64,000 nt of DNA from Actinokineospora alba. GTDB taxonomy: Bacteria; Actinomycetota; Actinomycetes; Mycobacteriales; Pseudonocardiaceae. Position numbers and translations under genes: made by a program. Under the pieces are notes generated by a model. It was given only the letters and a program-made list of their open reading frames with translations, was not told the origin of the DNA and ran no database searches. Positions 51,848-61,196 of this stretch are shown in pieces (position 1 is the first letter of the stretch; the number at the start of each line of letters is the position of its first letter). The stretch is taken from NCBI RefSeq assembly GCF_004362515.1, contig NZ_SNXU01000001.1:6572001-6636000 (forward strand), in the 5' to 3' direction.

Positions 51848-52794
51848 CGGGGACCGTGGTGAACCGATTTTTCGACGAGACGCGGGCGCAGCTCAGCTCG
51901 TTGGGCCTACCGGAAGGGGAAGGCTACAACGGCGAGTCGTCCACGCGGACCTTCGCCGACGGCAGCCAGTTCCGCATCGAGGTGCCCACGATCAACTCCG
52001 CGAAGACCGCGGAGACGCTGCTGGCGGAGAGCGTGCGGCGCGGATTCACGATCAACCGGGTGACCGAAACGCTCGGCATGTTCCGGCACACCACCGCCGA
52101 AGTGCGCCGCTACGCCGAATTGGGCCGTGAGTACGGCGCGGAGATCCTGATGTCGGTCGGCCCACGCGCCAACTACGACATCGGCGCTGGCGTGCAGACC
52201 CCGGAGGGCAGCCGCATCGGCTACCGGCTGCGCGGGCAGGAACAGGTGGTGCGCGCCGTCGAGGACGTCAAGCGCGCGATCGACCTGGGCATCACCGGTT
52301 TCGTCGTCTACGACGAAGGTCTGCTCTGGGTGCTCAACGAGCTGCGCGGCCTGGGCCACCTTCCCGCGGACATCCATCTCAAGGTGTCCGCCCACTGCGG
52401 ACACGCGAACCCAGCGTCCGCGCGGCTGCTGCAGACCCTGGGCGCCAACAGCTTCAACCCGGTGCGCGACCTGACCCTGCCGATGATCGCCGCGATCCGG
52501 CGGACCGTGCGCATCCCGCTCGACATCCACGTCGACAACCCGAAGGACTCCGGCGGGTTCATCCGCACCTACGACGCGCCGGAGTTCGTGCGCATCGCCG
52601 CGCCGGTGTACCTCAAGACCGGCAACAGCGCGCTGGAGAAGCACGGGACCACCCCGTCGCCGACGCAGATCGAGGCGATCCTCACCCAGATCGAGGTCGT
52701 CACCGAGTTCCTGGGGCGGCACTACCCGCAGGCCAAGCAGTCGCCGGGAATCGTCTCCCTGGTGCCCGACGACGAACTCGCGGGAGTGCGCTGA
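51844..52794 (+). CDS. U32-like TIM-barrel protein
   Basis: 316 residues, ATG overlapping the ATP-grasp stop. It resembles the peptidase U32 barrel: FRIEVPTINSAK, a strand-helix series, DIHLKVSAHCGHANPASARLLQTLGANSFNPVRDLTLPMI and IPLDIHVDNPKDSGGF. U32 proteins include hydroxylase partners (UbiU/V) and RNA-modifying enzymes, usually with four Cys for an iron-sulfur cluster. Only one Cys (SAHCGHA) is obvious here, so a cluster is unlikely. Role in the pathway unknown. Confidence 0.7.
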   Translation: MTGTVVNRFFDETRAQLSSLGLPEGEGYNGESSTRTFADGSQFRIEVPTINSAKTAETLLAESVRRGFTINRVTETLGMFRHTTAEVRRYAELGREYGAEILMSVGPRANYDIGAGVQTPEGSRIGYRLRGQEQVVRAVEDVKRAIDLGITGFVVYDEGLLWVLNELRGLGHLPADIHLKVSAHCGHANPASARLLQTLGANSFNPVRDLTLPMIAAIRRTVRIPLDIHVDNPKDSGGFIRTYDAPEFVRIAAPVYLKTGNSALEKHGTTPSPTQIEAILTQIEVVTEFLGRHYPQAKQSPGIVSLVPDDELAGVR

Positions 52795-54611
52795 TGTGCC
52801 GGATCCACGGGTCCTTCGGCGGCGCGCCGATGGACCGCTCCACTTTGGACGCGGTCGCGCTGGCCCAGCTGCACGGGGGTCCCGACGCGCAGAGCGTGCG
52901 GATCGACGACAGCTGGTCACTGGGCAACAACCGCCTCGCCATCCAGGGCATCTACGCCGGTGAGCAGCCGTTCCGGCGCAACGGCATGACGTGCGTCTTC
53001 AACGGCGAGATCTACAACCACCGGGCGCTGCGCCGGGAACTGGAGTCGCACGGCTACCGGTTCCCCGGCGACCGCGACGGCACCCAGTGCGACGGCGACG
53101 TGCTGCTGCCGCTCTACGAGCTGCACGGCGACGACTTCGTCTCGAAGCTCGAAGGCATGTACGCGATCGCGATCGTGGACACCCGCGACGAGCCACGGCT
53201 GACCCTGTTCACCGACCAAGCCGGGATGAAGTCGCTCTACTACTACCTCTCAGCCGACGGCAGGCGGCTGTGCTTCGCCTCGGAACTGCAAGCGCTGTCG
53301 CGGTTCCCGGACTTCCCCTCGCGGATCGACCCGCTCGCGGTCGACCGCTACCTCGGCGGCAAAGCCGTGTGGGGACCGGAAACCGTGTACGCCGAGGTCC
53401 GCACGCTCGTGCCGGGCAGCGTGCTGCGCTTCACCTCCGGGGGCAGGCTCACCGAGCGGCAGGTCGACCTCGCCCCGGCGTCGTTCGACTGGCCGGGCGG
53501 CGTGCCGACCCGGGAGGCGGCCGGGGAGATCCTCGACGGGCTGCTGCACGACGAGCTGACCCGCATGCTCGACGCCGACGTCCCGGTGTGCGTGATCACC
53601 AGCGGCGGCCTGGATTCCAGCTACCTCACCGCCATGGCGAAGTCGATGGTGCCCGACCTCGCGTCGTTCAACGTCGCGTACGCGGGCACCTGGCCCAGCG
53701 ACGAGCGGCACTTCGCCGAGGAGGTGGCCCGGCACTGCGGCACCAGCCACCACCAGGTGCTGCTCGACCCGGCCGGGTTCCCGTCGCTGATCGACCGGTT
53801 CCTGGCCCACCTCGACCAGCCGAACAACGCCCCGCACAGCCTGAGCACCTTCGGGCTGTTCGAGGCCATCCACCAGGCGGGCTTCAAGGTCGCGCTGACC
53901 GGCGACGGCGCGGACGAGCTGTTCGGCGGGTACGCCCGCTACGTCAAGGCGAGCCGCGACGACAGCGCGACCTGGCACCGGTCCTATCAGGACACCATGG
54001 CCGCGGCGGGCCCGGTCACCCTGTCCACCCTTTACAGCACGGCGTTCCGCGCCGAGGTCGACCGCGCCGGAGGCTTCTTCGCCGACCGCAGCGGGGACGA
54101 ACTCGCGGCACGGGTGGCGGCGAGCGGGCAGGACAAGCTGGAGACCCTGCTGCGCTACGACCAGTTCGAGCGCTTCCCGTACTACATCCTGCGGCGCGTC
54201 GACCACCTGAGCATGGCGCACTCGGTCGAGGCCCGCATCCCCTTCCTGCAGCCCAGGATCATGAGCTTCTCGCGGGAGCTGCCGACCGCGCTGAAGGTCG
54301 TGGGCGACACCGTCAAGACACCGGTCGCCGACGCGGCCCGGCGCTGGATCCCGCGCAGCGTCATCGACCGACCCAAGCAGCCCTTCACCCTGCCCATCGC
54401 CGCGATGATCAGACCCGGTGAAGCGCTCTACGACCTCATCGGCGACGCCCTGCTCGGTCCGGCGTTCCGGTGCAAGGACTACTTCGACCAGCGCGCGCTG
54501 CGCGAGCTGTTCCGGCTTCAGACCGAGAACCCGAGCGGGCACGCCGCGGAGGTCCTGTGGTCGGTGCTGATGCTGGAGCAGTGGCTCGCCGTGCGAAACC
54601 TGACCCCGTAA
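52794..54611 (+). CDS. AsnB-type glutamine-dependent amidotransferase
   Basis: 605 residues; ATG overlaps the preceding stop (TGATG). The N-terminal glutaminase keeps the nucleophile Cys2 but reads MCRIHG instead of the usual MCGI. NNRLAIQG, FNGEIYNH and DGDVLLPLYE complete the site. The synthetase domain (from about 235) has the PP-loop SGGLDSS, LTGDGADELFGGY and RPKQPF. AsnB relatives amidate carboxylates or, as beta-lactam synthetases, close rings; those usually lose the Cys, so amidation or ammonia transfer is favoured. Part of the cluster operon. Confidence 0.9.
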   Translation: MCRIHGSFGGAPMDRSTLDAVALAQLHGGPDAQSVRIDDSWSLGNNRLAIQGIYAGEQPFRRNGMTCVFNGEIYNHRALRRELESHGYRFPGDRDGTQCDGDVLLPLYELHGDDFVSKLEGMYAIAIVDTRDEPRLTLFTDQAGMKSLYYYLSADGRRLCFASELQALSRFPDFPSRIDPLAVDRYLGGKAVWGPETVYAEVRTLVPGSVLRFTSGGRLTERQVDLAPASFDWPGGVPTREAAGEILDGLLHDELTRMLDADVPVCVITSGGLDSSYLTAMAKSMVPDLASFNVAYAGTWPSDERHFAEEVARHCGTSHHQVLLDPAGFPSLIDRFLAHLDQPNNAPHSLSTFGLFEAIHQAGFKVALTGDGADELFGGYARYVKASRDDSATWHRSYQDTMAAAGPVTLSTLYSTAFRAEVDRAGGFFADRSGDELAARVAASGQDKLETLLRYDQFERFPYYILRRVDHLSMAHSVEARIPFLQPRIMSFSRELPTALKVVGDTVKTPVADAARRWIPRSVIDRPKQPFTLPIAAMIRPGEALYDLIGDALLGPAFRCKDYFDQRALRELFRLQTENPSGHAAEVLWSVLMLEQWLAVRNLTP

Positions 54612-54624
54612 AGGAGAAACCCCC

Positions 54625-55440
54625 GTGAGCACGCCCGAAATCCAGTCGATCCTGGCCAATGTCACCAAGGCCGACATCAAGCGCGACCCGTTCCCGCACA
54701 TCGTGATCCGCGACGTGCTGAACGACGAGCTGTACCAGGCGCTGGCGGAGACCATGCCGACCGCCGAGTACATCTCGGAGAAGATCGGCAAGAAGATCGT
54801 CTCCAACGAGCGCTACAACTACATGTCCGAGCTGATCCGCAAGGACGACACGATCGCCCAGGTGTGGAAGGACTTCGTCGCCTACCACGCGTCGCCGGAG
54901 TTCTACGAGCAGTTCCTCGACCTGTTCTACGACGATCTCCTCGCCTCGCACCCGGAGGTCGAGGAGAAGTACGGCAAGCTGCGCGACCTGCGCGTCGGCC
55001 GCCGCGGCTTCGACACCCACGAGACCCACGACATCCTGATGGACTGCACCGCGGTCATCGGCTCGCCGGTCGTCGGCACGCCCACGTCCTACCGCGGCCC
55101 GCACGTCGACAAGCCGTACAAGCTCTTCGGCGGCCTGTTCTACATGCGGCTGCCGGAGGACGACGCGGTCGGCGGCGACCTGGTGCTCTACAAGTACCGC
55201 AGCGACGACCACAAGTTCTACGCGTCGAAGTCGGAGTACGGCGACAGCCGCTTCGACATCGACCCGCAGTACGTCGAGGAAGTCACCACGATTCCCTACT
55301 CCAGCAACGTCCTGGTGATGTACCCGATCAACCGCTACGCGCTGCACGGCGTCTCGGTGCGCGAGATCACCGACCACCAGCGCCGCTTCGTCGCCTTCGT
55401 CGGCGACATGCAGGACATGCTGTTCGACCTGGAGGTCTGA
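54625..55440 (+). CDS. 2-oxoglutarate/Fe(II) oxygenase, prolyl-4-hydroxylase-like
   Basis: 271 residues, RBS AAAGGAG. Metal triad HVD in GPHVDKPYK, distal His in NRYALHGVSVRE, and 2OG-binding Arg in HQRRFVAFVGD. It is unrelated in sequence class to the TauD enzyme at 44260, so the cluster has two different oxygenases. The substrate is probably an amino-acid side chain, free or PCP-bound. Confidence 0.88.
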   Translation: MSTPEIQSILANVTKADIKRDPFPHIVIRDVLNDELYQALAETMPTAEYISEKIGKKIVSNERYNYMSELIRKDDTIAQVWKDFVAYHASPEFYEQFLDLFYDDLLASHPEVEEKYGKLRDLRVGRRGFDTHETHDILMDCTAVIGSPVVGTPTSYRGPHVDKPYKLFGGLFYMRLPEDDAVGGDLVLYKYRSDDHKFYASKSEYGDSRFDIDPQYVEEVTTIPYSSNVLVMYPINRYALHGVSVREITDHQRRFVAFVGDMQDMLFDLEV

Positions 55441-55445
55441 CCGCG

Positions 55446-56330
55446 ATGGTGCCATTCGACCAGCGCACCGGGCACATCTGGCTCGACGGCGGGTTCGTCG
55501 ACTGGGCGGAAGCGAAGATCCATGTCCTCACCCACGGGCTGCACTACGCGAGCAGCATCTTCGAGGGCGTCCGGGTCTACGGCGGCAAGCCGTTCCTGCT
55601 GCGCGAGCACGTGGAACGGCTGCGCGTCTCGGCGCACATCCTGGACTTCGACCTGCCGCACACCGACGACGAACTGTGCGCGGCGACGGTGGAGGTGGTG
55701 GCCAAGGCGGGCTTCGCCGACGGCTACATCCGGATGAACGCCTGGCGCGGCTCGGAGGTCATCCAGACCGCGGCGCCGAAGACGTCGGTCCACCTGTCGG
55801 TCGCCGCCTGGGAGATCCCGAGCGGCTACTACGCGGCGGCGGACGCGCTGGAGAAGGGGATCTCCCTGCAGACCGGGCAGTACCGGCGTCCGTCGGCGGA
55901 CTCGGCGCCGGTCAAGAGCAAGGCCGCGGGCAACTACATGATCGGCACCGTGAGCAAGAACCTGGCGCTGCGCGCCGGGTTCGACGACGCGATGCTGCTC
56001 GACACCGACGGCATGATCGCGGAATCCACCGGCGCGCACATCTTCTTCACCAAGGACGGCACGCTGCACACGCCGACCACGAAGTGCACGATCGAGGGGA
56101 TCACGCGGGCCACCGTCCTCGACCTCGCCGCCCGGCAGGGCATCGAGTGCGTGGAGGCGGAACTCGCGCCGGAGTTCGTCGCCGAGGCCGACGGCGCGTT
56201 CATCTGCGGCACGGCCTGCGAGATCCTGCCGGTGTCGCGGATCGACGACCACACCTACGACCTCGCGGGCAACAAGGTCATCGCCACGCTGATCACCGAG
56301 TACGCGTCGCTGACCCGTAGCGCGAACTGA
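55446..56330 (+). CDS. Class IV (branched-chain-type) aminotransferase
   Basis: 294 residues from ATG 55446, 6 nt after the oxygenase stop. IlvE-like: TGHIWLDGGFVDWAEAKIHVLTHGLHYASSIFEGVRVYGG, PLP Lys in VKSKAAGNYM, and GTACEILPVSRID. Being embedded in the cluster, it more likely makes or recycles a pathway amino acid than serves housekeeping leucine/valine synthesis. An aminotransferase in a tailoring set with two oxygenases hints at conversion of an oxo acid to a modified amino acid. Confidence 0.9.
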   Translation: MVPFDQRTGHIWLDGGFVDWAEAKIHVLTHGLHYASSIFEGVRVYGGKPFLLREHVERLRVSAHILDFDLPHTDDELCAATVEVVAKAGFADGYIRMNAWRGSEVIQTAAPKTSVHLSVAAWEIPSGYYAAADALEKGISLQTGQYRRPSADSAPVKSKAAGNYMIGTVSKNLALRAGFDDAMLLDTDGMIAESTGAHIFFTKDGTLHTPTTKCTIEGITRATVLDLAARQGIECVEAELAPEFVAEADGAFICGTACEILPVSRIDDHTYDLAGNKVIATLITEYASLTRSAN

Positions 56331-57268
56331 TGGACGCGATCGCCGCGCTCGGCAAGCTGGTGCCGGTGGCACTGGCCTTCGGGTTCGGCGCGTTCTTCGC
56401 CAAGCGCAAGATCATCCCGAGCGAGGCGGCGAGCGTCTTCACCGACTTCGCGTTCCTGTTCGCGATCCCGTGCTACCTGTTCGGCAAGATCTACACCAGC
56501 GACCTCGGGCACCTGTTCGACATCCGGGCCATCTCGGCGTACGCGGCGAGCGCGGCGCTGTGCGTGGTGGCCGTAGGCGTGCTGGCGCACATGTTCACGC
56601 AGGGCGGTGCCCGCGGCATCGCCCTGCGGATCATGGCCGGGGTGCAGGTGAACACCGCGTACTTCGCGGTCCCGGTGTTCATCATGCTCTTCGGCGACGC
56701 CGCGCCGATCTTCCCGATCCTGCTGCTGCAGGTGTGCCTGCTGTCCACCGTGGTCATCTCGATCATGGAGTTCGGCGGCGCGGGGCGCACGAGCGTCAAA
56801 CTCGCCCGCGCGGTGTGGGCGTCGCTGAACACGCCGGTGGTGCTGGCGTGCAACCTCGCGATCGCGTTCAACCTGTTGTCGTGGAACGTTCCCAGCGTTC
56901 TGTTGGACGGGTTGGCGTTCGTCGGCGACAGCGCGTCGCCGGTCGCCCTGTTCGCCCTGGGTCTCTACCTCGGCGGCGCGGGAATCGCGATCCGGGGCAC
57001 CACCCGCGAGGAGATCGCGCTCATCGCGATGAAGTGCGTGGTGTTCCCGCTCGTGACGCTCGTGGTGTGCGCCCACGTCTTCGGCGTCACCGGCGACTGG
57101 CTCAAGTACCTGGTACTGATCGCGGCGATGCCGTCGCCGCAGAACCTGTTCATCTTCGCCCAGCGCTACGACACCGAGGTCGACATGGCCGCGGCGGTGG
57201 TGGTGAAGAGTTCGGTGGTCACGCTGCTGCTGCTGCCGCTGTGGGTGCAGTGGGCGCACACGGCCTAG
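56330..57268 (+). CDS. AEC-family (auxin efflux carrier-like) transporter
   Basis: 312 residues with about ten hydrophobic segments; ATG overlaps the aminotransferase stop (TGATG). AEC features: LVPVALAFGFGAFFAKRKII, NTAYFAVPVFIMLFGDAAP and AAMPSPQNLFIFAQRYD near the C-terminus. AEC proteins move small carboxylic or amino acids. Last gene of the operon; with the MFS protein it gives the cluster two transporters. Confidence 0.88.
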   Translation: MDAIAALGKLVPVALAFGFGAFFAKRKIIPSEAASVFTDFAFLFAIPCYLFGKIYTSDLGHLFDIRAISAYAASAALCVVAVGVLAHMFTQGGARGIALRIMAGVQVNTAYFAVPVFIMLFGDAAPIFPILLLQVCLLSTVVISIMEFGGAGRTSVKLARAVWASLNTPVVLACNLAIAFNLLSWNVPSVLLDGLAFVGDSASPVALFALGLYLGGAGIAIRGTTREEIALIAMKCVVFPLVTLVVCAHVFGVTGDWLKYLVLIAAMPSPQNLFIFAQRYDTEVDMAAAVVVKSSVVTLLLLPLWVQWAHTA

Positions 57269-57299
57269 GCGGTGGGCACCCGGATGGCCTTGGACGCGG

Positions 57300-57740
57300 T
57301 CAGTCCAGGTGAAGGGCCAACCGGACGCACAGTTCGGCCACCTCACCGACACCCCCGCGCTTCGCGCCCGGCCACTGCGCGCTTTCCATCCACGGGTACG
57401 GCTCCGGCGTGCCCCGGTAGCGGGCGAACAGGTGCTGGTGGAAGTGCGCGACAGCGCGGCCGACGATCGCGGAGAAGACGAACTCGGGGTCAAGCTCAGC
57501 GCGGAGGCCCCGGGCCGCCCGCCAGGCCGCTCTGGCGACGGCCCCGGCCTCGACTTCGGTCAGCGCGTCCAGCGACGGGGCGTGGCGGCGGCTTTCCACG
57601 AACAGGTACCCCAGCACGGTTGTGCCGTCGTCGCCTACCGGTCGGTGCGACACGATCACGTGTTCGTCAGCCCAGACCCGGTGACCGACCAGCGGGCCTT
57701 CCCCGCGGTGCTTGGCACAGATCAGACACCCCTCAGCCAC
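57300..57740 (-). CDS. HIT-family protein
   Basis: 146 residues with the histidine triad AHFHQHLFARY near residue 97 and ICAKHRGEGPLVGHRVWADEHVIVSHRPV at the start, including a CxxC-like front end truncated to one Cys. HIT proteins are nucleotidyl hydrolases or transferases. Convergent with the AEC gene (31-nt gap), so it marks the right border of the cluster operon. Confidence 0.88.
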   Translation of the reverse strand: MAEGCLICAKHRGEGPLVGHRVWADEHVIVSHRPVGDDGTTVLGYLFVESRRHAPSLDALTEVEAGAVARAAWRAARGLRAELDPEFVFSAIVGRAVAHFHQHLFARYRGTPEPYPWMESAQWPGAKRGGVGEVAELCVRLALHLD

Positions 57741-57800
57741 GCCTCCACACTAGGCGCCACGGCTGCCACAGCACGACCGAAACGTGCCGGACTATCCCGG

Positions 57801-58241
57801 TCAGCGCCTGCCGGTGGCCAGGATGACGAGGAACTGGCCGCCGCCCGCCTCCACGGCCGCGGTCACCGGCAGCCCAGGTACCAGCCGGGAGAACCGGTCC
57901 ACCAGCCAGTCCGCCGCCTCCTGCGCGTCCTGCTTGGTCGGACACCGGGCGACCATCTCCCGGCCTCCCTTGCGCTCCAACCGCCCGGCGACGGTGATCA
58001 GTGGCGCGGGCTCGACCACGTGCAGGCGGTCCGGCCAGGGGATGACCACCTTGACCGCGCCCTTGCGCGTGTTGCACCCCCGGTGCGCGAGCCGCTCCGC
58101 GACCTTCGCCTTGCGGTCGGCGGTCCGGCTGTCGACGCTGGGCCCCCGCGAGTCATTCACCGACATGTCGGCGTCGACCGGCTCGTCGCACACCCAGCAC
58201 CGCCAGCCATCGCGCTCGGCCACTTCATCCAGGGAGCTCAC
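57801..58241 (-). CDS. HNH-like zinc-finger hypothetical protein
   Basis: 146 residues. The N-terminus has GWRCWVCDEPVDAD and HRGCNTRKG, the Cys pattern of a degenerate HNH/zinc finger, but without the full catalytic HNH triad. The rest is an alpha/beta region (DAQEAADWLVDRFSRLVPGLPVTAAVE). Function unknown; nuclease activity is doubtful. Confidence 0.7.
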   Translation of the reverse strand: MSSLDEVAERDGWRCWVCDEPVDADMSVNDSRGPSVDSRTADRKAKVAERLAHRGCNTRKGAVKVVIPWPDRLHVVEPAPLITVAGRLERKGGREMVARCPTKQDAQEAADWLVDRFSRLVPGLPVTAAVEAGGGQFLVILATGRR

Positions 58242-58333
58242 CCGGGCAAACTAGCCTGCTCGGCCGCCGCCCCATTCACCGCGCCCGGGTGAACCACCCA
58301 TCCCCCGTATCGCTACGGATTAGGGTGACCGCC

Positions 58334-61069
58334 ATGTCGCTGGTGGGAAGGGACGCCGAGCAGGCGCGGATTCGACGCCTGCTGGCAGACGCGTGCGAAG
58401 AACGCAGCGGCGCGCTGGGGCTGCGGGGTGCGGCGGGCATCGGGAAATCGGTCCTTCTCGACCACGCTGTGTCGATCGCCGAAGCCGAGGGCGGCATGCG
58501 CGTGGTCCGCGGGGCCGGGGTCGAGTCCGACTCCGAGCTGGCCTACGGCGGCCTGCATCAACTGCTGTTTCCGCACCTGGACCGGTTGGACGCCCTCCCC
58601 ACTCCCCAGGCCACGGCCCTGCGTTGCGCTTTCGGCCTGGCCGAGGGAGACGACGCCAACCGGTTCCTGATCTCCGCGGGCACCCTGTCGCTGCTCGCCG
58701 ACCTGGCCGAGGACGCGCCGCTGCTGTGCGTGATCGACGACCTGCAATGGCTCGACCAGGGTTCGGTGGAGGCGCTGTTGTTCGCGGCCCGCCGCTTCGT
58801 CGCCGACCCGATCGCGATGCTGTTCGCGGTGCGTGAGACGTCGGTGCCGTTCGTCATCGCGGGTGTCGAGGTCGTGGACCTGTCCGGCCTCGCCGCGCCC
58901 GATGCCGCCCGACTGCTCGACGGCCACGCGCCGGAACTGAACGAACCGGTGCGGACCCGGGTCCTCGCGGAGTCCAGCGGCAATCCACTGGCGATCATCG
59001 AGCTCGGGTCGGCGCGGCTCGCGGCACCCGATGTCGACGAGTCCGACCCAGCCGAGCAGGTCGGCCCGCTGCCGGTGACCCGCCGCGTGCAGGAGGCGTT
59101 CCGCCACCAGATCGTGGAGCTTCCCGAGCCCACCCAACGGGCGCTTCTGGTGGCGGCGGCCGACACGGCGGCGCCCCTCGCGACGATCCTGCACGTGATC
59201 GAATCCCTCGGTGGCGCCCCCGGCGACCTGGCGCCCGCCGAACGCGACCGGCTGGTCCGGATCGACAGCCGGATCACGTTCCGCCACCCCCTGGTGCGCG
59301 CGGCCGCCTACCAGGACGCGCCGCTGCACCGGCGGATCGAGGTCCACCGCGCGTACGCCGAGGCGCTGCGCGCGGACGCCGACGCCGACCGTCGGGCCTG
59401 GCACCTCGCCGCTGCCACGACCACCCCCGACGAGGTCGTGGCCGCCGAACTCGAAGCCGTGGCGGAGCGGGCCTGGCACCGGGGCGGCGCGATGGCCGTG
59501 TGCGCCGCCTACGAACGCGCCGGTCGGCTCAGTGCCGACCGGGAGCGCAAGGCCCGGCGGATCGCCCGGGCCAGCCAGGCCGCGTTCGACGCGGGCAAGG
59601 CCGACCGCGCCGCCCGGCTGGCGGCCGAGGCGCTCGCGCTCACCGCCGACCCCGGCATCCGGGCCGACGCCATCTACACCCGCGGCGCCGTGGAGTACGA
59701 GCGCACGTCGCCGCGGGCCGACGCGGAGCTGGCGCTCGGGGCCACCGAGTTGGTGCGCGACACCGATCCGGAGCGCATGGCGCTCACGCTTTTCGAGGCC
59801 GTGCACGCCGCCCGCCACGGTGCGGCGCACGACCTCCTGCAGCGGGCGGCGGAGCTGCTGCGCGGGTTCACCCCGCCGCAACACTGGGCAGCTGTTGTCA
59901 CCGCCCTTATCGGGTGGGCGGAGCTCTTCGCCGGACGCCCGGAGCGGGCCGTCGGCCCGATGCGCGATCTCCACACCGCCACCAGCGTCGACGGGAACGA
60001 CCTGATGTGTCGCATCACGGTCGGGTTCGGCGGGCTCATGATCGCCGACGACGACGTCGTGGCCGCCGGGACCGAGGACATGCTGGCCAAGGTGCGGGCC
60101 ACCGGGGCGTTGGGGTGGGTTCCGTACACCCTGAACGTGCTCGCCGTGGCGCGGCTGCTCCGCGGCGAGTTCGCGGACGCCCGCGCGTGTGTGGCCGAAG
60201 GCGCTGCCGTGAGCGCCGAATTCGGGAACACGACCGAGAACCTGGCCCACCGGTCGGTGGAGGTGTGGCTGCACGCCGTGTCGGGTGACGAGGCACGCTG
60301 CCGAGCTCTCGCCGAGGAGGTGCTCCCCCGCGCCCGAGCCCGGCACCGGGTCAACGCCGAGATCGCGGCCTGGGGCCTCGGGATGCTCGACCTCTCCGCG
60401 CGGCGGTTCGGGGAAGCGCTCGACCGACTCGAGCAAGTGTCCCAAGGGCCTGCGAGCCGCGACCTCCTGGTGCGGGCGGTCCCGGACCTGGTGGAAGCAG
60501 CCGTGCGCGGCGGCATGCCGGATCGCGCCCACGGACCACTGGCGGCGTTCCGACACTGGGCCGAGCACGTCGACCGCCCGGTCGCCACCGGGCTCCTCCT
60601 GCGCTGCCAGGCCCTGCTGGCCAGCAGCGACGACACAGGCGACGCCGACGCGCTGTACGCCGAGGCGCTGCGGCTCCACGAGCGGCACGGCGGCCCCTAC
60701 GAGCTCGCCCGCACCCAGCTGGTCTACGGCGAGTGGCTGCGCCGCAGGCGCCGCCGCACCGAGGCGCGCGGCAGGCTCGCGGCGGCGGTGTCCGCGTTCG
60801 AGCGCCTCGGCGCGGAGCTCTGGGCCGAGCGCGCGCGCGGCGAGCTGGCCGCCTTCGGCGAGCGGGGCGACGAGCCGCAGCGCAGCGGCCCGCTCACGCT
60901 GTTGACCCCGCAGGAGCTGCAGGTCGTGCGGCTGGCCGCCGACGGTCGTACCAACAAGGAGATCGCCGCACAGCTGTTCCTCAGCCCCCGGACCGTCGGC
61001 CACCACCTCTACAAGGCGTATCCGAAGCTCGGCGTCACCGGTCGCAATGAGCTGGCCCACCTCGTCTGA
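58334..61069 (+). CDS. LAL-type LuxR transcriptional regulator
   Basis: 911 residues from ATG 58334 (MSLVGRDAEQARIRRLL); the frame opens 15 codons earlier. AAA-type ATPase with Walker A GAAGIGKS and Walker B LLCVIDDLQWLD, then a long helical repeat region, and C-terminal HTH_LuxR (LTPQELQVVRLAADGRTNKEIAAQLFLSPRTVGHH). LAL regulators often control secondary-metabolite clusters; the cluster at 44-57 kb has no other dedicated regulator, so this is a candidate activator by proximity only. Confidence 0.9.
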   Translation: MSLVGRDAEQARIRRLLADACEERSGALGLRGAAGIGKSVLLDHAVSIAEAEGGMRVVRGAGVESDSELAYGGLHQLLFPHLDRLDALPTPQATALRCAFGLAEGDDANRFLISAGTLSLLADLAEDAPLLCVIDDLQWLDQGSVEALLFAARRFVADPIAMLFAVRETSVPFVIAGVEVVDLSGLAAPDAARLLDGHAPELNEPVRTRVLAESSGNPLAIIELGSARLAAPDVDESDPAEQVGPLPVTRRVQEAFRHQIVELPEPTQRALLVAAADTAAPLATILHVIESLGGAPGDLAPAERDRLVRIDSRITFRHPLVRAAAYQDAPLHRRIEVHRAYAEALRADADADRRAWHLAAATTTPDEVVAAELEAVAERAWHRGGAMAVCAAYERAGRLSADRERKARRIARASQAAFDAGKADRAARLAAEALALTADPGIRADAIYTRGAVEYERTSPRADAELALGATELVRDTDPERMALTLFEAVHAARHGAAHDLLQRAAELLRGFTPPQHWAAVVTALIGWAELFAGRPERAVGPMRDLHTATSVDGNDLMCRITVGFGGLMIADDDVVAAGTEDMLAKVRATGALGWVPYTLNVLAVARLLRGEFADARACVAEGAAVSAEFGNTTENLAHRSVEVWLHAVSGDEARCRALAEEVLPRARARHRVNAEIAAWGLGMLDLSARRFGEALDRLEQVSQGPASRDLLVRAVPDLVEAAVRGGMPDRAHGPLAAFRHWAEHVDRPVATGLLLRCQALLASSDDTGDADALYAEALRLHERHGGPYELARTQLVYGEWLRRRRRRTEARGRLAAAVSAFERLGAELWAERARGELAAFGERGDEPQRSGPLTLLTPQELQVVRLAADGRTNKEIAAQLFLSPRTVGHHLYKAYPKLGVTGRNELAHLV

Positions 61070-61080
61070 TGGCCAAGGCC

Positions 61081-61114
61081 GGTCATCGGTGCCCGGACAC
61101 CGGTAACGATGACC
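61081..61114. terminator. Dyad symmetry after the LAL gene
   Basis: GGTCATCG (61081-61088) and CGATGACC (61107-61114) are exact complements, with a nested GGTG/CACC pair inside. It starts 11 nt after the LAL stop and about 80 nt before the YCII gene. Terminator or operator; no U-tract. Confidence 0.4.
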
Positions 61115-61196
61115 GATGCCGCACCCTGGAGTACCGCCTAACGTTTCCGACATCAGCAGGCGGCCGCCCGGCCGCACCGCTCGAATGGAGACGACG

